DNA from: Anabas testudineus
Taxonomy: Eukaryota > Chordata > Actinopteri > Anabantiformes > Anabantidae
Direction: 5' to 3'
Length of the DNA: 64,000 bases
NCBI RefSeq assembly: GCF_900324465.2
Contig: NC_046632.1
Coordinates: 19,451,425 to 19,515,424 of the forward strand
The first letter of the stretch is position 1. Each line of letters begins with the position of its first letter. Below, piece after piece: positions 34,017 through 46,100 of this stretch. Both the position numbers and the translations under genes were made by a program. The notes below the pieces were generated by a model. It saw only the letters and a program-made list of their open reading frames with translations, made no database searches and had not been told where the DNA came from.

Positions 34017-35125
34017 TGGCTGCAGAGAGCCAAAACACTAACGCAACCTTCACATGGTTAAAATGAAATCAATCAACTGGAGCGAGTACTTCAGGACATG
34101 ATGCTCGATCTAATCCTCCTCTGACAGGATTAAATCGAGCTGAGCTGCAGTCAGATGGAAACCTGCTTAATGTGATGACCAGGAAACGGCTCTCATCAGG
34201 TTTCATCACCGGGAGTTCGAGGTTTCGCGGAGGATCAGGGGAAGTAAATCTACAGAAATCAGATCTCATTTATCCAGAACACACTGACTTTTTCTTACCT
34301 TCAGGCTGTTCACTGGGGAACTCGGGTTCACATTCAGTGTTCGACTTCACGAATCCTTTCACCAATAGCTGCACCACAGGTCAACAGGTGAACACAGGCC
34401 TCCAGCTGAGGCTAAAGAGGAAGCGCCCACCTGACGGCACATACCTGGGACAGACTGCCTGTTGTTAGTGCTGCGCTCTAAAGGAATAACCTGCAGCATT
34501 GTACAGCTCCAGTTTTCCTTTCATGCCCCTTCTGCTTCACTACATGTGTCTGACAGGTGGAGCAGTGGTCGGGGAAGTCTTCCTGCACCACACCCTGCAG
34601 CTGGAACCTGGAATCCTTGGAAACCTGATTTTCTTGTTAACCACAGCCAAACATTTTTTTTGCCTCCTCAGCTGCAGTGGATCTCACTTCTTCCTTCTTG
34701 AACTCACTTTGAGTGAAGGATGCAGCTGACCACCACCCCCTGTTCACCAGGTTGGTGTAGCGTGGTTCTACTAGCTGAGCCTTCTTTGGAACCACTGCCC
34801 AGATAAGCAGGTCTGGCCTGCCTGGTCTGATTCTTCAGTAACTGAGGACTTTTCGTGATCACAGAATGCACTTCTCCAGTGAACTGGTCTCAATATTGTG
34901 TCCTCATTTCACCAAAGTTCAGGATCACGTTTAACACTTTACGTCCACCTTCCAGATTCTAGTTACACACATCACATTAAGTGAATGATCTGAACCTGTT
35001 TTTCAGTGTTTTAATTGGAACAGTCACATTGAACCATTTGTATTCACAGGAAAAACCGGATTGATTGAAGTCAAACAAACTTCATGTTGTACAAACAGAG
35101 ACTTTACTCTGTTTGGAGCGACAAA
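34017..35125. other. Intergenic DNA upstream of the C1q gene
   Basis: Short ORFs only; no gene recognised. Confidence 0.5.
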
Positions 35126-35129
35126 CCGC

Positions 35130-35137
35130 TATAAATA
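35130..35137 (+). promoter_or_regulatory. TATA box of the C1q-domain gene
   Basis: TATAAATA lies 40 bases before the start codon at 35177, implying a very short 5' UTR. Confidence 0.55.
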
Positions 35138-35176
35138 CATGGCGACATCAGAGTCTGGGGTATTGTCTGGGTTGAA

Positions 35177-37309
35177 ATGGTGTCCTGCTGGTCTCTGCTC
35201 GTGTTGGTGGTCTGTGGTCTGTTCCTGCTTCAGGCTCCTATGGAGGGACACGAAGACCAGAGTGGTTGGCTGCAGCGAGTGATGGAGAGACTAGAGAAAC
35301 TGGAGGCTGCCAGGGGTCAGTTTGAGGACAGGTTGATAGATTTAGCTACACACTGCTCTGTAAATATTTTACTTACAAAGATGAACTAAAATACATCACA
35401 TATGGCATCTTCACAGCACTTAGTGATCCGGTTACTGTACGTCTAATAACGTGTCAATGCTAAAGAGCGTCGATTAGGCAAAATCCACTTTTGATAATAT
35501 TGGAACATTTCTCTGACTCTGGTGCCGAGTCCGTTTTTAAAATGTTCTGGTTTTATAGAAACCTGTCACGAGTCTGAGGAAGGACTCCATAGCCAGAGAC
35601 ACACAGAGACAGGAATTTGTTTTAAATGGTTTATTTAAACAAGAGGGCAACGGAATAGTCAATGAGATCTGCAGGCACCGGTCATGAGGAGACGGGGTGA
35701 GTATGGAGGTCTGGGTGTGAACCGGACCGAACAGGAAAAGGAAGTATGATGTCACGGCCAAGATGGCCGACAAACGGAGAGCATGTGGAGCTGGTGGAGA
35801 TGGTGAGTGCCGGGAATTGCAGCTGGAAACAGTGGAATGAGTCCAGGAGAGTGATAACAGTTTGCAGAAGTACAACAAGTGACAGTCCTAATGCTAACAG
35901 AGAATCTGATGAAATCCAAAGTCCAGTAAACAGTGTGGTAATAAAGTCTGGGGTTATGTGCAGGAGCAGTTCAAACAATGAATCCAACAGACAAATTTCT
36001 GTGGTCAGAGGTAATCCTACAACAAAAACCAGGAGATCCACAAAGAGTCAGAACAGGAAAGGGAACAACGAGGGAGAGAAGAGGGGTAGGCGGGAAGCAG
36101 GGTCAGGTCAGGCAGGTCCAAGAACGGGAATCAGGGTTCACGTCCAGTACTGTGAGCAGGGGAATGACAAGGAGTAAGCAGATCAGGACAGATACCACAG
36201 TACCAGAGCGTCGGGCAAAGGGCAGGGTCCGTATAAACAGAGTCCGTACAAAACAGGTTGGCAATCCAAGTGAAACGCTGGATAGTAGTACTCCAAGGTT
36301 GAGGTTAGACTATCTGGCAGGGGAGTAAGGTGAACAGATCAGGGCACAAGGGGAAGACAGGCAGCAAGGAGGCTGGAATTGTGACAGAAACCGGTCCCTG
36401 ACTGGTCCAGAGCAGGACAGTGGGGATGTCCTAGATAGGACAAAACAGTTTTATGGCAGTGGTGGTTTAGATGGTGGTCAATTTAATTTTTATTTTTTTC
36501 CTGTCAAAGACGCTTTTAGTTCCTTGCTGTTGATTCTTATTTAGAAAAACTTTGATGTTAAGATGATCATCCAGAAACCAATGAGACCGGTGAGACCATG
36601 AGGCGCCATCCAGGAAGTCCAGTTGTTGGACTCAACTTATGTGTATAAGGGTCGTTAAGGGTCAAACTTTAAGAGTTTTATTGTTGGTCTGGCAAAACCT
36701 TCCAGACCAACTTTACAGTTTTACCTCACCACTGATAAAAATCTACACTGGTGAGTAATTATTATATTTCCTGTAAACATTCTGCTGCAGATAGATCTCA
36801 GGTGGCGTTCACTGCCTCACTTGTCACCACTGTACAGTGGACTCATCAGGGGCCTTTTAGCAGTGACACCAAGCTGGTGTTCCAGAAGGTGACAACAAAC
36901 ATCGGCAACGCATACAACTCAGAAACAGGTAAAAATCAAAAATAAGGACTCTGGTCCGGTGTTTTGGTGAGAAGACGTTAATATTAGTGCTGAACTATTT
37001 CCAACCAAACCTGTAACCACAAGCTGTTTGTCTGCAGGCGTCTTCACAGCACCCACAAAGGGACTCTACTATATCAGTTTCACCGGCAGTGTTGGAAACT
37101 CAGGGTCCCTGAATGCAGCAGTCCTGAAGAATGGAGCGACCATGTTTGCTATCTACAACACACAGCCCTGCTACAGCGCTGACTCTAATGGTATGGCACT
37201 GGAACTGGAGGAGGGCGACCGGATGTGGGTGGTCCTCTGGAAAAACCACAGCATCTTTGACCAGAGTCGACTCAGCACCTTCAGCGGCTTCCTCATCTTC
37301 CCCATGTAG
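35177..37309 (+). CDS. Small secreted C1q-domain protein (C1q-like, no collagen region)
   Basis: Three exons join with consistent phase 1 junctions: 35177-35315, 36791-36928 and 37038-37309, giving 182 residues. Residues 1-20 are a signal peptide (MVSCWSLLVLVVCGLFLLQA). A short helical, leucine-spaced segment follows (WLQRVMERLEKLEAAR), a likely trimer-forming coiled coil. A globular C1q domain begins at about residue 49 (VAFTASL), with LVFQKVTTNIGNAYN, GVFTAPTKGLYYISFT, LNAAVLKNG, ALELEEGDRMWVVL and FSGFLIFP at the end. Teleosts carry many such soluble C1q-like genes, implicated in pathogen binding or cell-surface contacts; the ligand here is unknown. A TATA box precedes the gene. The first intron (35316-36790) carries a solo LTR. 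One base read across the first junction gives Asp47. Confidence 0.88.
35564..36386 (-). mobile_element. Solo LTR of an LTR retroelement (fossil) in the C1q gene intron
   Basis: An 823-bp segment with TGTCAC...GTGACA ends in minus orientation, flanked by a direct repeat GAAACC (35558-35563 and 36387-36392). It has an AATAAA signal about 60 bp from its 3' end (in minus orientation, at about 35625). No internal retroelement genes adjoin it. It has the layout of a solo LTR, antisense to the host gene. Family is not determined; the target duplication is intact, which suggests a young insertion. Confidence 0.72.
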
Positions 37310-38400
37310 GTGGAGACTGAGACAACAGCAGTGGCAGAGGAATCCTACAGTCCAGAACCCAAAACCAGATCTAGACTGAAACTCGAGAATCTGTCATCTT
37401 AGAGTCACAGGTGGAGGAAGTAGGAGACACCTGTCCTGTCCCGACTCCACTGACTGACAGCTGATTGGCTCCGTGAATGTGATTAATTAGATTTATTTGT
37501 AGTGTCTTCATTCCATCAGATGTTCAGATTAGAATTAAATGATTTTTGATGCAGTTTTTCACCTTTTATGTTTTTTTACAACACAGTGATTTGACTTTTT
37601 ACACAGAATCCAGTTTCAACAGAAAGTCAGTTCATTAAAAATATTAAGACTAAGATTAGTGATTACATCGATATTCACGCTGTTCAAAGTAACTCACCTA
37701 CATTATGACTGGAGCAGCCGGTTGGTTGAAGTACACAGGTTTGTAGTGTAAATACACCTGGATCTGGAAGGTCCAGTTACTGGTGGATCAGAAACCACCA
37801 TGAAGAGTTTTGGTATTTTAAAATTCTGACTGCACATGAATACATCAAGATTAAAAGTATAGTATAGTGAAGTAAAAGTAAAAATACGTCAATGTAAATT
37901 TCTTTTTTACAGTAATTAACAGTATTCTCCTCTGAAATGCATGTATAAGTATGAAGTACAAATACTTTAGTGGTGTAGTACACAAACAGTGAAGGTCAAA
38001 TGATTGTGGAAAATCAGAAAGTGAAGAAAACAAAGTTAATGGACTGAACGGTCTTCACTTCACTTCCTGCTTTTCTCACACAGGAAGTTTTTATCAGATT
38101 CCGACTCCAGAATCTGATAAAACTCTGGAGACGGACTCTGCTGGTTTTACTAAAAACCATCAGCTTCAACAGTCGCAGTCCAGACAGAACCAAACTGCCT
38201 GAAATACTAAAACAACTGGACCTATATATTGTTCAGTTTGTAGTTTGTCTTGAGAACTCTTTACTTAAAACTGTAAGATGAGAACTGTGATTATTAACGG
38301 GATTAGAAAATATTTAGGTTTAGCTCTGCGGGTTAATGATCCTAATTTTATTTATATAGAAGCTTTAGAAAACCTCCATGTCAGAAACTGGTCTTTAATG
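37310..38400. other. C1q gene 3' UTR and intergenic DNA
   Basis: AT-rich; no coding signal recognised. Confidence 0.5.
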
Positions 38401-38403
38401 GTG

Positions 38404-38460
38404 ACAAGTGGCATCAATTCAATTTCAATTCAATTCGGAAGTCATCTCAAGGCACTTTAG
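38404..38460 (-). mobile_element. Tail fragment of the teleost repeat seen at 10430-10795
   Basis: The reverse complement gives the GTGCCTTGAGATGACTT stretch followed by AATTGAATT repeats, the same 3' tail in opposite orientation. Confidence 0.65.
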
Positions 38461-38684
38461 TGTGTTTAAATATAACTGTACACATCCGTTATTACAACGA
38501 GTCTTTAATATTTTTATTAAAAGTTGAACAAGAGCTCAAAGCCAACACTGTTCAGAAACAGGAGCTTTATCCTTTAAACAGAAAATATTATATTTCAGGA
38601 AACAGTCTCTGAAATCTGTCTGGTCCAGAACAATGTCACAGAAATAGAAGAAAATCAAAAAATGATTTGATATAAACGGAGTAG

Positions 38685-39095
38685 AGACAGAAGAAATGAG
38701 AAGAAATGAAAAGAAATGAGAAGGAATGAAAAGAAATAAGAAATTTAAAGAAATGAGAAGAAATTTAAAGAAATAAGAAACGAGAAGAAATGAAAAGAAA
38801 TGAGAAGAAATTTTAAAAAATGAGAAGAAATTTAAAGAAATGAGAAGAAATTTAAAGAAATAAGAAGGAATGAGAAGAAATTATAAGAAACGAGAAGAAA
38901 TGAAAAGAAATTAGAAGAAATTTTAAAAAAATGAGAAGAAATTAAAAGAAATGAGAAGAAATTAAAAAATGAGTAGAAATGAACAGAAATGAGAAGAAAT
39001 TGGAAGAAATGAAAAGAAATTAGAAGAAATTTTAAAAAAATGAGAAGAAATGAGAAGAAATGAAAATATTTGATATAAAGATATAAAAAAAGAAA
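38685..39095 (+). repeat. Polypurine tract (GAAGAAATGA-type repeats)
   Basis: About 400 bp of almost uninterrupted A/G with occasional T, built from AGAAATGA and AGAAATTTAA units. It lies just downstream of the inafm2 stop on the opposite strand. Confidence 0.9.
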
Positions 39096-39215
39096 CAGAA
39101 CCTCTTCAGTAATCAGCTGTAATCTCAAACTGAAGCAGCTGATTCCTCCACACAGTTTTAAACCAAGTGTATTAAATCGTTTTATGTTCGTCTGAGAGTT
39201 CCGGTAACTGATCCG

Positions 39216-40559
<1,344 letters not shown>

Positions 40560-42025
40560 TTTATATTTGAGCTACTACAAACTGTCTCAGTATGAAACCA
40601 TCTTCCAGCCCAGTTGACGTCATCCCAACTCAGTTCTTAATCTCGATCATTGATTCGCTTGCTCCCTCTTTCCTGAATATTTTCAATACTTCTCTGTCCA
40701 CTGGGATTGTGCCAGATTATTTCAAAATTGCATGTGTGCAACCTCTTTTGAAAAAACCTGGATTACATCCCTCATCCCCTGGAAACTACAGACCAATCTC
40801 CAAACTACCCTTCATATCAAAGATTTTAGAAAAGTACGTGTGTAAACACTGATTCAGCTGTAGACAACTATAAAATCTTTGAAGAACTGCAATGTGGTTT
40901 TTGCAAACACCGCAGTACAGAGACCGCCCTACTGAAGGTAACTAATGACATTCTGTTGGCCTCTGACGCTGGTAAATTTCCTGCAGCTGAATTCTGACAA
41001 AACAGAAATAGTTGTCATCAGTCCACAACGTGTAGCCAGACACATTCTGCCCTGCACAGATTCTCTCTTAGCTAATTCTAAGCCCACTGCAAAAAGTCTT
41101 GGTGTTTGGTTTGATAGTAAACTTAACTTCGAGCATCATGTCACAAAGCTTGTCCAGGCATGTTTTTATCATCTTAGAAATATCTCCAAAATACGTTCAA
41201 TTCTTTCTTTTCATGACACTGAAGTAATCTTACACGCATTTATTTCCTCACGCCTTGACTATTGCAACAGTCTGTTCACCTGTCTCAGCCAGAAATCTAT
41301 TAATCGGCTCCAGATTGTTCAGAATTCAGCTGCAAGACTCTTAACTAGAAAAAGAAAATACGATCACATCACTCCTGTATTAGCTTCCTTACACTGGCTG
41401 CCAGTATGTTTTAGGATTGATTTTAAGATTGTATTAATAACTTTTAAAGCTCTGCATGGCCTTTCCCCCGTCTATATATCCCAGCTTTTAAAGCCTTATG
41501 AGCCTGCACGTAGCCTGAGATCCTCTGGTAGAAATCTTCTGTATGTCCCCGATGTCAGAATGACTACTAGAGGTGACAGAGCCTTTTCAGTTAGAGCCCC
41601 TAAACTCTGGAACAGCTTACCCGAGGAAATAAGATCAGCTGACTCAGAAAGATCTTTTAAATCTTTTTTAAATCCTTAAAACATACCTCTACCGGCGAGC
41701 CTTCTCTGATCTCTGAAAACTCTGAATGTCTTTCCTTTGGAACTGGTTTTCTAAAGAACTGATGCTGATGTTGTAGTTGTTGTAAGTTTTGTTTGTATTA
41801 TTGGTTACTGTCTCCTGGTCCCCAACCCGTCGAGGCAGATGGCCGTCTAGCTTGAGCCTGGTTCTGCTGGAGGTTTCTTCCTCTAGGGGGAGTTTTTCCT
41901 CTCCACTGTTGCCTAGTGCTTGCTCAAGTTGATCTTGTTGGGCTACCTGTGTTTTTGTCTCTTTTGTGAAGCACTTTGTAACTTATGTTTAGATAAGTGC
42001 TCTATAAATAAATGTATTTGTTTAT
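40560..42025 (+). mobile_element. L2-clade LINE, 5'-truncated and internally deleted
   Basis: The reverse transcriptase start (MKPSSSPVDVIPTQFL, VQPLLKKPG, NYRPISKLPFISKILEK) and C-terminal part (FLQLNSDKTEIVVIS, LGVWFDSKLNFEHHVTKL, RLDYCNSL, HWLPVCFRIDFKIVL, RAFSVRAPKLWNSLPEEIR) are those of fish L2/Maui-type LINEs. Between them the frame jumps near 40970 from ILLASDAG to NFLQLNSDK, so the catalytic YADD region is missing; a stop near 40851 also breaks the upstream part. The 3' region holds the CTGCTGGAGGTTTCTTCCTC module and ends with CTCTATAAATAAATG. It is non-functional. Confidence 0.9.
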
Positions 42026-43132
42026 TATTTAATAATATTTATATTTGAAGTCAGAACAACAGGAGAGCTCTCAGCTTTCAGCAGTGATTTTATTTCTCTT
42101 CACTTTAATGACAACATGGAATCATCTGTTCATGTATTGAATTATATTTTCTGGTGTCAGTCGCCCTCCAGGCTGGAAACTGGCGATATGAGCAAAACCT
42201 TCATGAGGAACAGACAGACGTTCGTGTATGTTTCACTATCTCACAGTTAGAAAAAAAACTGAAAAAGGAAAGAAACAAACTTTTTTAACACGTTTCTCAG
42301 GTTTTAAAAACTGACTTGTTCCTCTTTTATATGACAATATAAGATATTAGACAGATGTTTTAACAAGACACAAGTCAGACACAGTTCAACAGTTTAATGA
42401 AGGACTGCTGAAACACTGATGGTGACGTTAAAGTCACATATTTGAAAACGTCAATGTTCTGAAAAACATCTGCTGCTTTATTAAATGTCTGTAGATGTTT
42501 TGGCGTCGACTTCTATGGATGGACTCACAGGTTAGTTCACATAATGTCCTCCTCACTGACAGCGACAGGTTTAAGTTGGACCCACCCACAATATCAAACA
42601 GCTGATCACGGGTTTCTTCATTTTCAAATGTCTAATGATGATCTATTAATTTAGCACTATGATTAGCACCACTACTACAGTTACTGCTAATAGTTATGAA
42701 ATTAATGTTGGTTTCAGCCGAATCCTGGTTCCACTCCAGCACCTCTCCAAACATCCAGAACCAGGAACACCTGTCAGTGAGAACAGATCCACATTGATGA
42801 GGAGACAGATGGAAATGTTAACACACTAGTTTATCTCACTGTCCTCATCAGAGGAGGGCATTTGCTCAGTGTAATGGTCCCAACTAATGTTTTTATATCA
42901 AACCAGTGCCTGTGTGTTTGAGGAGCGCTGTGTAGACTACATTCATTGGAAAGCTTCTGGAAAAACTAGTGTGTTGATTTAAGGATATGTTCTTTGCAGT
43001 TTATGGCTCGGTGCTTCTTCAGCTTAATGACCTGTTAAAACTCTAGATGTGTTTCACAGCTATGTGGGTACAGATGTTATATGAATATCATTTTAATGAA
43101 CACACCTGTGCTGTTGACTTTCTGGGCCCTCC
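42026..43132 (-). other. Downstream region / possible 3' UTR of the myosin gene
   Basis: A minus-strand AATAAA-like signal lies at about 42087-42093. I see no clear poly-A tract that would mark a young retroposition. Confidence 0.4.
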
Positions 43133-46100
43133 TCACTCATCCAGACCCTTCTTGGAGGATCCATCTCTGGTTTTTGCTCTCAGCTTGTTCACCTGGGACT
43201 CTGCAATGTCGGCTCTCTCCTCTGCCTCGTCCAGCTCGTGCTGCAGTTTGCGCAGTTTGGCCAGGTTGGTGTTTGCTGCCTCCTCCGCCTCCTCGGCTGC
43301 ATGTTTGTAGGACTTGACCTTCTGCTGCAGTTTGTCCACCAGGTCTTGGAGTCGAGACAAGTTCTTGCGATCTTCCTCGGTCTGGTAGGTGAGCTCTTTG
43401 ATGCGTCGTTCATACTTGCGGACACCCTTGATAGACTCTGCTCCCCTCTTCTGCTCTGCCTCAAGCTCGTTCTCCAGTTCTTTGATGCGGGCCTCCAGCT
43501 TCTGGAGCTGCTTCTTGCCACCCTTCATGGCGATCTGCTCAGCTTCATCTAGACGGTGCTGCAGGTCTTTGATGGTCTGCTCCATATTCTTCTTCATGCG
43601 CTCCAGGTGGGCACTAGTGTCCTGCTCCTTCTTCAGCTCCTCAGCCATCATGGCTGCATCTGTGATGGCCTTCTTTGCCTTCTCCTCAGCATTGCGGTTC
43701 TCCTGTATGGCCTCCTCCAGCTCATTCTGCAGGTGGAGGACATCGGCTTCGTGCTTCTTCTTCTGGTTGATCAGGCTAGTATTCTGGGAGTGCAGAAGTT
43801 GAATTCGCTCGGTCGCATCAGTCAGCTCCTGTTCAGCCAGTTTCCGGCTCCTTTCCGTCTGTTCTAGGGCAGCCCTCACTTCCTCCAGTTCAGCCTGGAT
43901 CAGGTTATTTCGACGTTCCAGGAGAGTGATGTTCTCTCTCAGGTCGTCATTGCCATGCTGTGCATCATCCAGCTGCAGTTGAGTGTCCTTCAGGAATGCC
44001 TGAAGGGTCTTCAGCTGTTTCTGGGCATCGGCTGCCTGCCTGTTAGCTTGGCTGAGCTGGATCTCCATCTCATTCAGGTCGCCCTCCATCTTCTTCTTCA
44101 CCCTCAGGGCCTCATTTCTGCTCCTGGTCTCAGATTCCAGAGAGGACTGAAGGGAATCAAGCATCCGTTGGTAGTTCTTCTTGGCTTGCTCCATTTCCTC
44201 ATCTTTCTCAGACAGTTTTCGCTCCAAGTCTGCCTTCATTTGGTTGAACTCCAGCTGGGCTCTCAGGATCTTGCTCTCTTCATGTTCCAGGGAACCTTCT
44301 GCCTCCTCCAGTGCTGACTGGAGCTCAGCCTTTTCTTGTTCAAGCTGCTTTCGAATCTTCTCCAATTCATGGGCGCTTCTTCCGCCCTCTCCCAGCTGGT
44401 CTGTCAGATCTGAAATCTCCTCCTGGAGGTTCTTGTTTTCTCTCTTCATTGTCTCCAGTTGATCCAGACACTCCTCGTAGGCATTCCTCAGTTTGAAGAG
44501 TTCAGTGCTCTGAGACCTAGCCTCTTTCTGAGAGGCCTCTAGCTCACACTGACACTCCTCAAACTTCTGCTTCCACTCTGCCAAGACTTTGTCAAAGGCT
44601 CTTTGCTTTTTGTCCAGTGCTGCAGAGGCTGCATTGGATCTCTCGAGGTCCAGCATCAGGTCTTCGATCTCATTTTGGAGGCGTTGTTTGGTCTTTTCAA
44701 GGGATGAACACTTTGCATTCACAGCCTCGATAGCCTCCTCTGCTTCCTGCAGTCTCTGAACCAGCTTCTTCTTTGCTTCTTCCAGTTCTTCGGTTCTCTG
44801 GATCCCATCAGTTTCATATTTTGTTCTCCATGCTGAGACCTCTGTGTTGGATTTAGACAGAGCTCTCTGCAGCTCTGCCTTGGCTTCCTGCTCTTCTTCA
44901 AACTGTTCTCGGAGCAGATCACAGTCATGACGAGCAGACTGTAGAGCATGGGCGAGTGCATTCTTCGCCTTGACTTCTTCTTCCAGTTGTCTGCGTAGAT
45001 CTTCTACCTGCTGGTTGTATGAGTTCTTCCCTCTGGTCAGCTGTGATATAAGACACTCCTTCTCCTCCACCTGACGACCTAACTCACCATTCTCAGTAAG
45101 CAGCTTAGCCCTCTGAGTAGTCAAGTCATTGATCGTCCGTTGAGCCTCCTCATATTTACTCTTGTACTCGTTCATGTTGTCTTCCATTGTGCGACACATC
45201 TTCTCAATGTTTGACTTGGCCTTCACCACACTCTCCATATTAGAACACAAGTCATCCAGCTCCAGTTTCAGCTCATTCTTTTCTTTCTCCAGTTTCTGCT
45301 TCACACGCTGCAGATTGTCAATCTGTTCGCCCAGTTCAGCGACACTGTCAGCATGTTTCTTCCTGAGGGTGGCAGCTGTAGCTTCATGTTGTAGGGTGGA
45401 TTCCTCCAGCTCTCTACGCAGCTTCTGAAATTCAGCATCTCTCTTCTTATTGAGCTCCACCTGAGCTGATGTTGCTCCACCTGCTTCCTCCAGACGTTCA
45501 CTGATATCTTCCAGCTCACGAGAAAGATCACAGCGCTGCTTCTCAACTTTGGCTCGGGCTGCACGTTCAGCATCCAGTTCTTCTTCCAGCTCCTCAATTC
45601 TGGCCTGGTTTTCTTTTAGCTTCTTCTGGAGTTGAACTGAAGCCACCTGCTCGTCTTCTAATCTTGAACTGATTTGGGTTATCTCAAAGTCTTTTTTCTT
45701 GAGTTTTTCCTCCAACTGCTGTTTGTCATTTTCCAAGTCCATCAATCCCTCCTGGATCAGTTTCAGGTCTCCCTCTAGTTTCCTCTTTGAGCGCTCGAGG
45801 TCCATCCTGACTTTCTTCTCCTGCTCCAAGGAGCCCTCTAGATCATCCACCTGTTGCTCCAGCTTAGCTTTAGCTTTGGTTAAACTGTTGGCTTTGTCCT
45901 CTTCACTCTGAAGGTCATCCAGTGTCTGCTGGTGAGCCTCCTGCAGTGCCTTCTTCTCTTTGGTCAGTTTCATGATATTCTCATCCTGAGAAGCCATTTC
46001 CTCCACTAGGTTTTTCACCTTATTCTCTGTGGCATGTTTCTCTTTCTCCACCTTGGCCAAAGTCAGCTCCAGGTCATCTATATCCTTCTTCAACTCTGAG

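Noticed and set aside
35746-36177. A 143-codon plus-strand ORF within the C1q gene intron
   Set aside because: It lies wholly in the antisense solo LTR and resembles no known protein.
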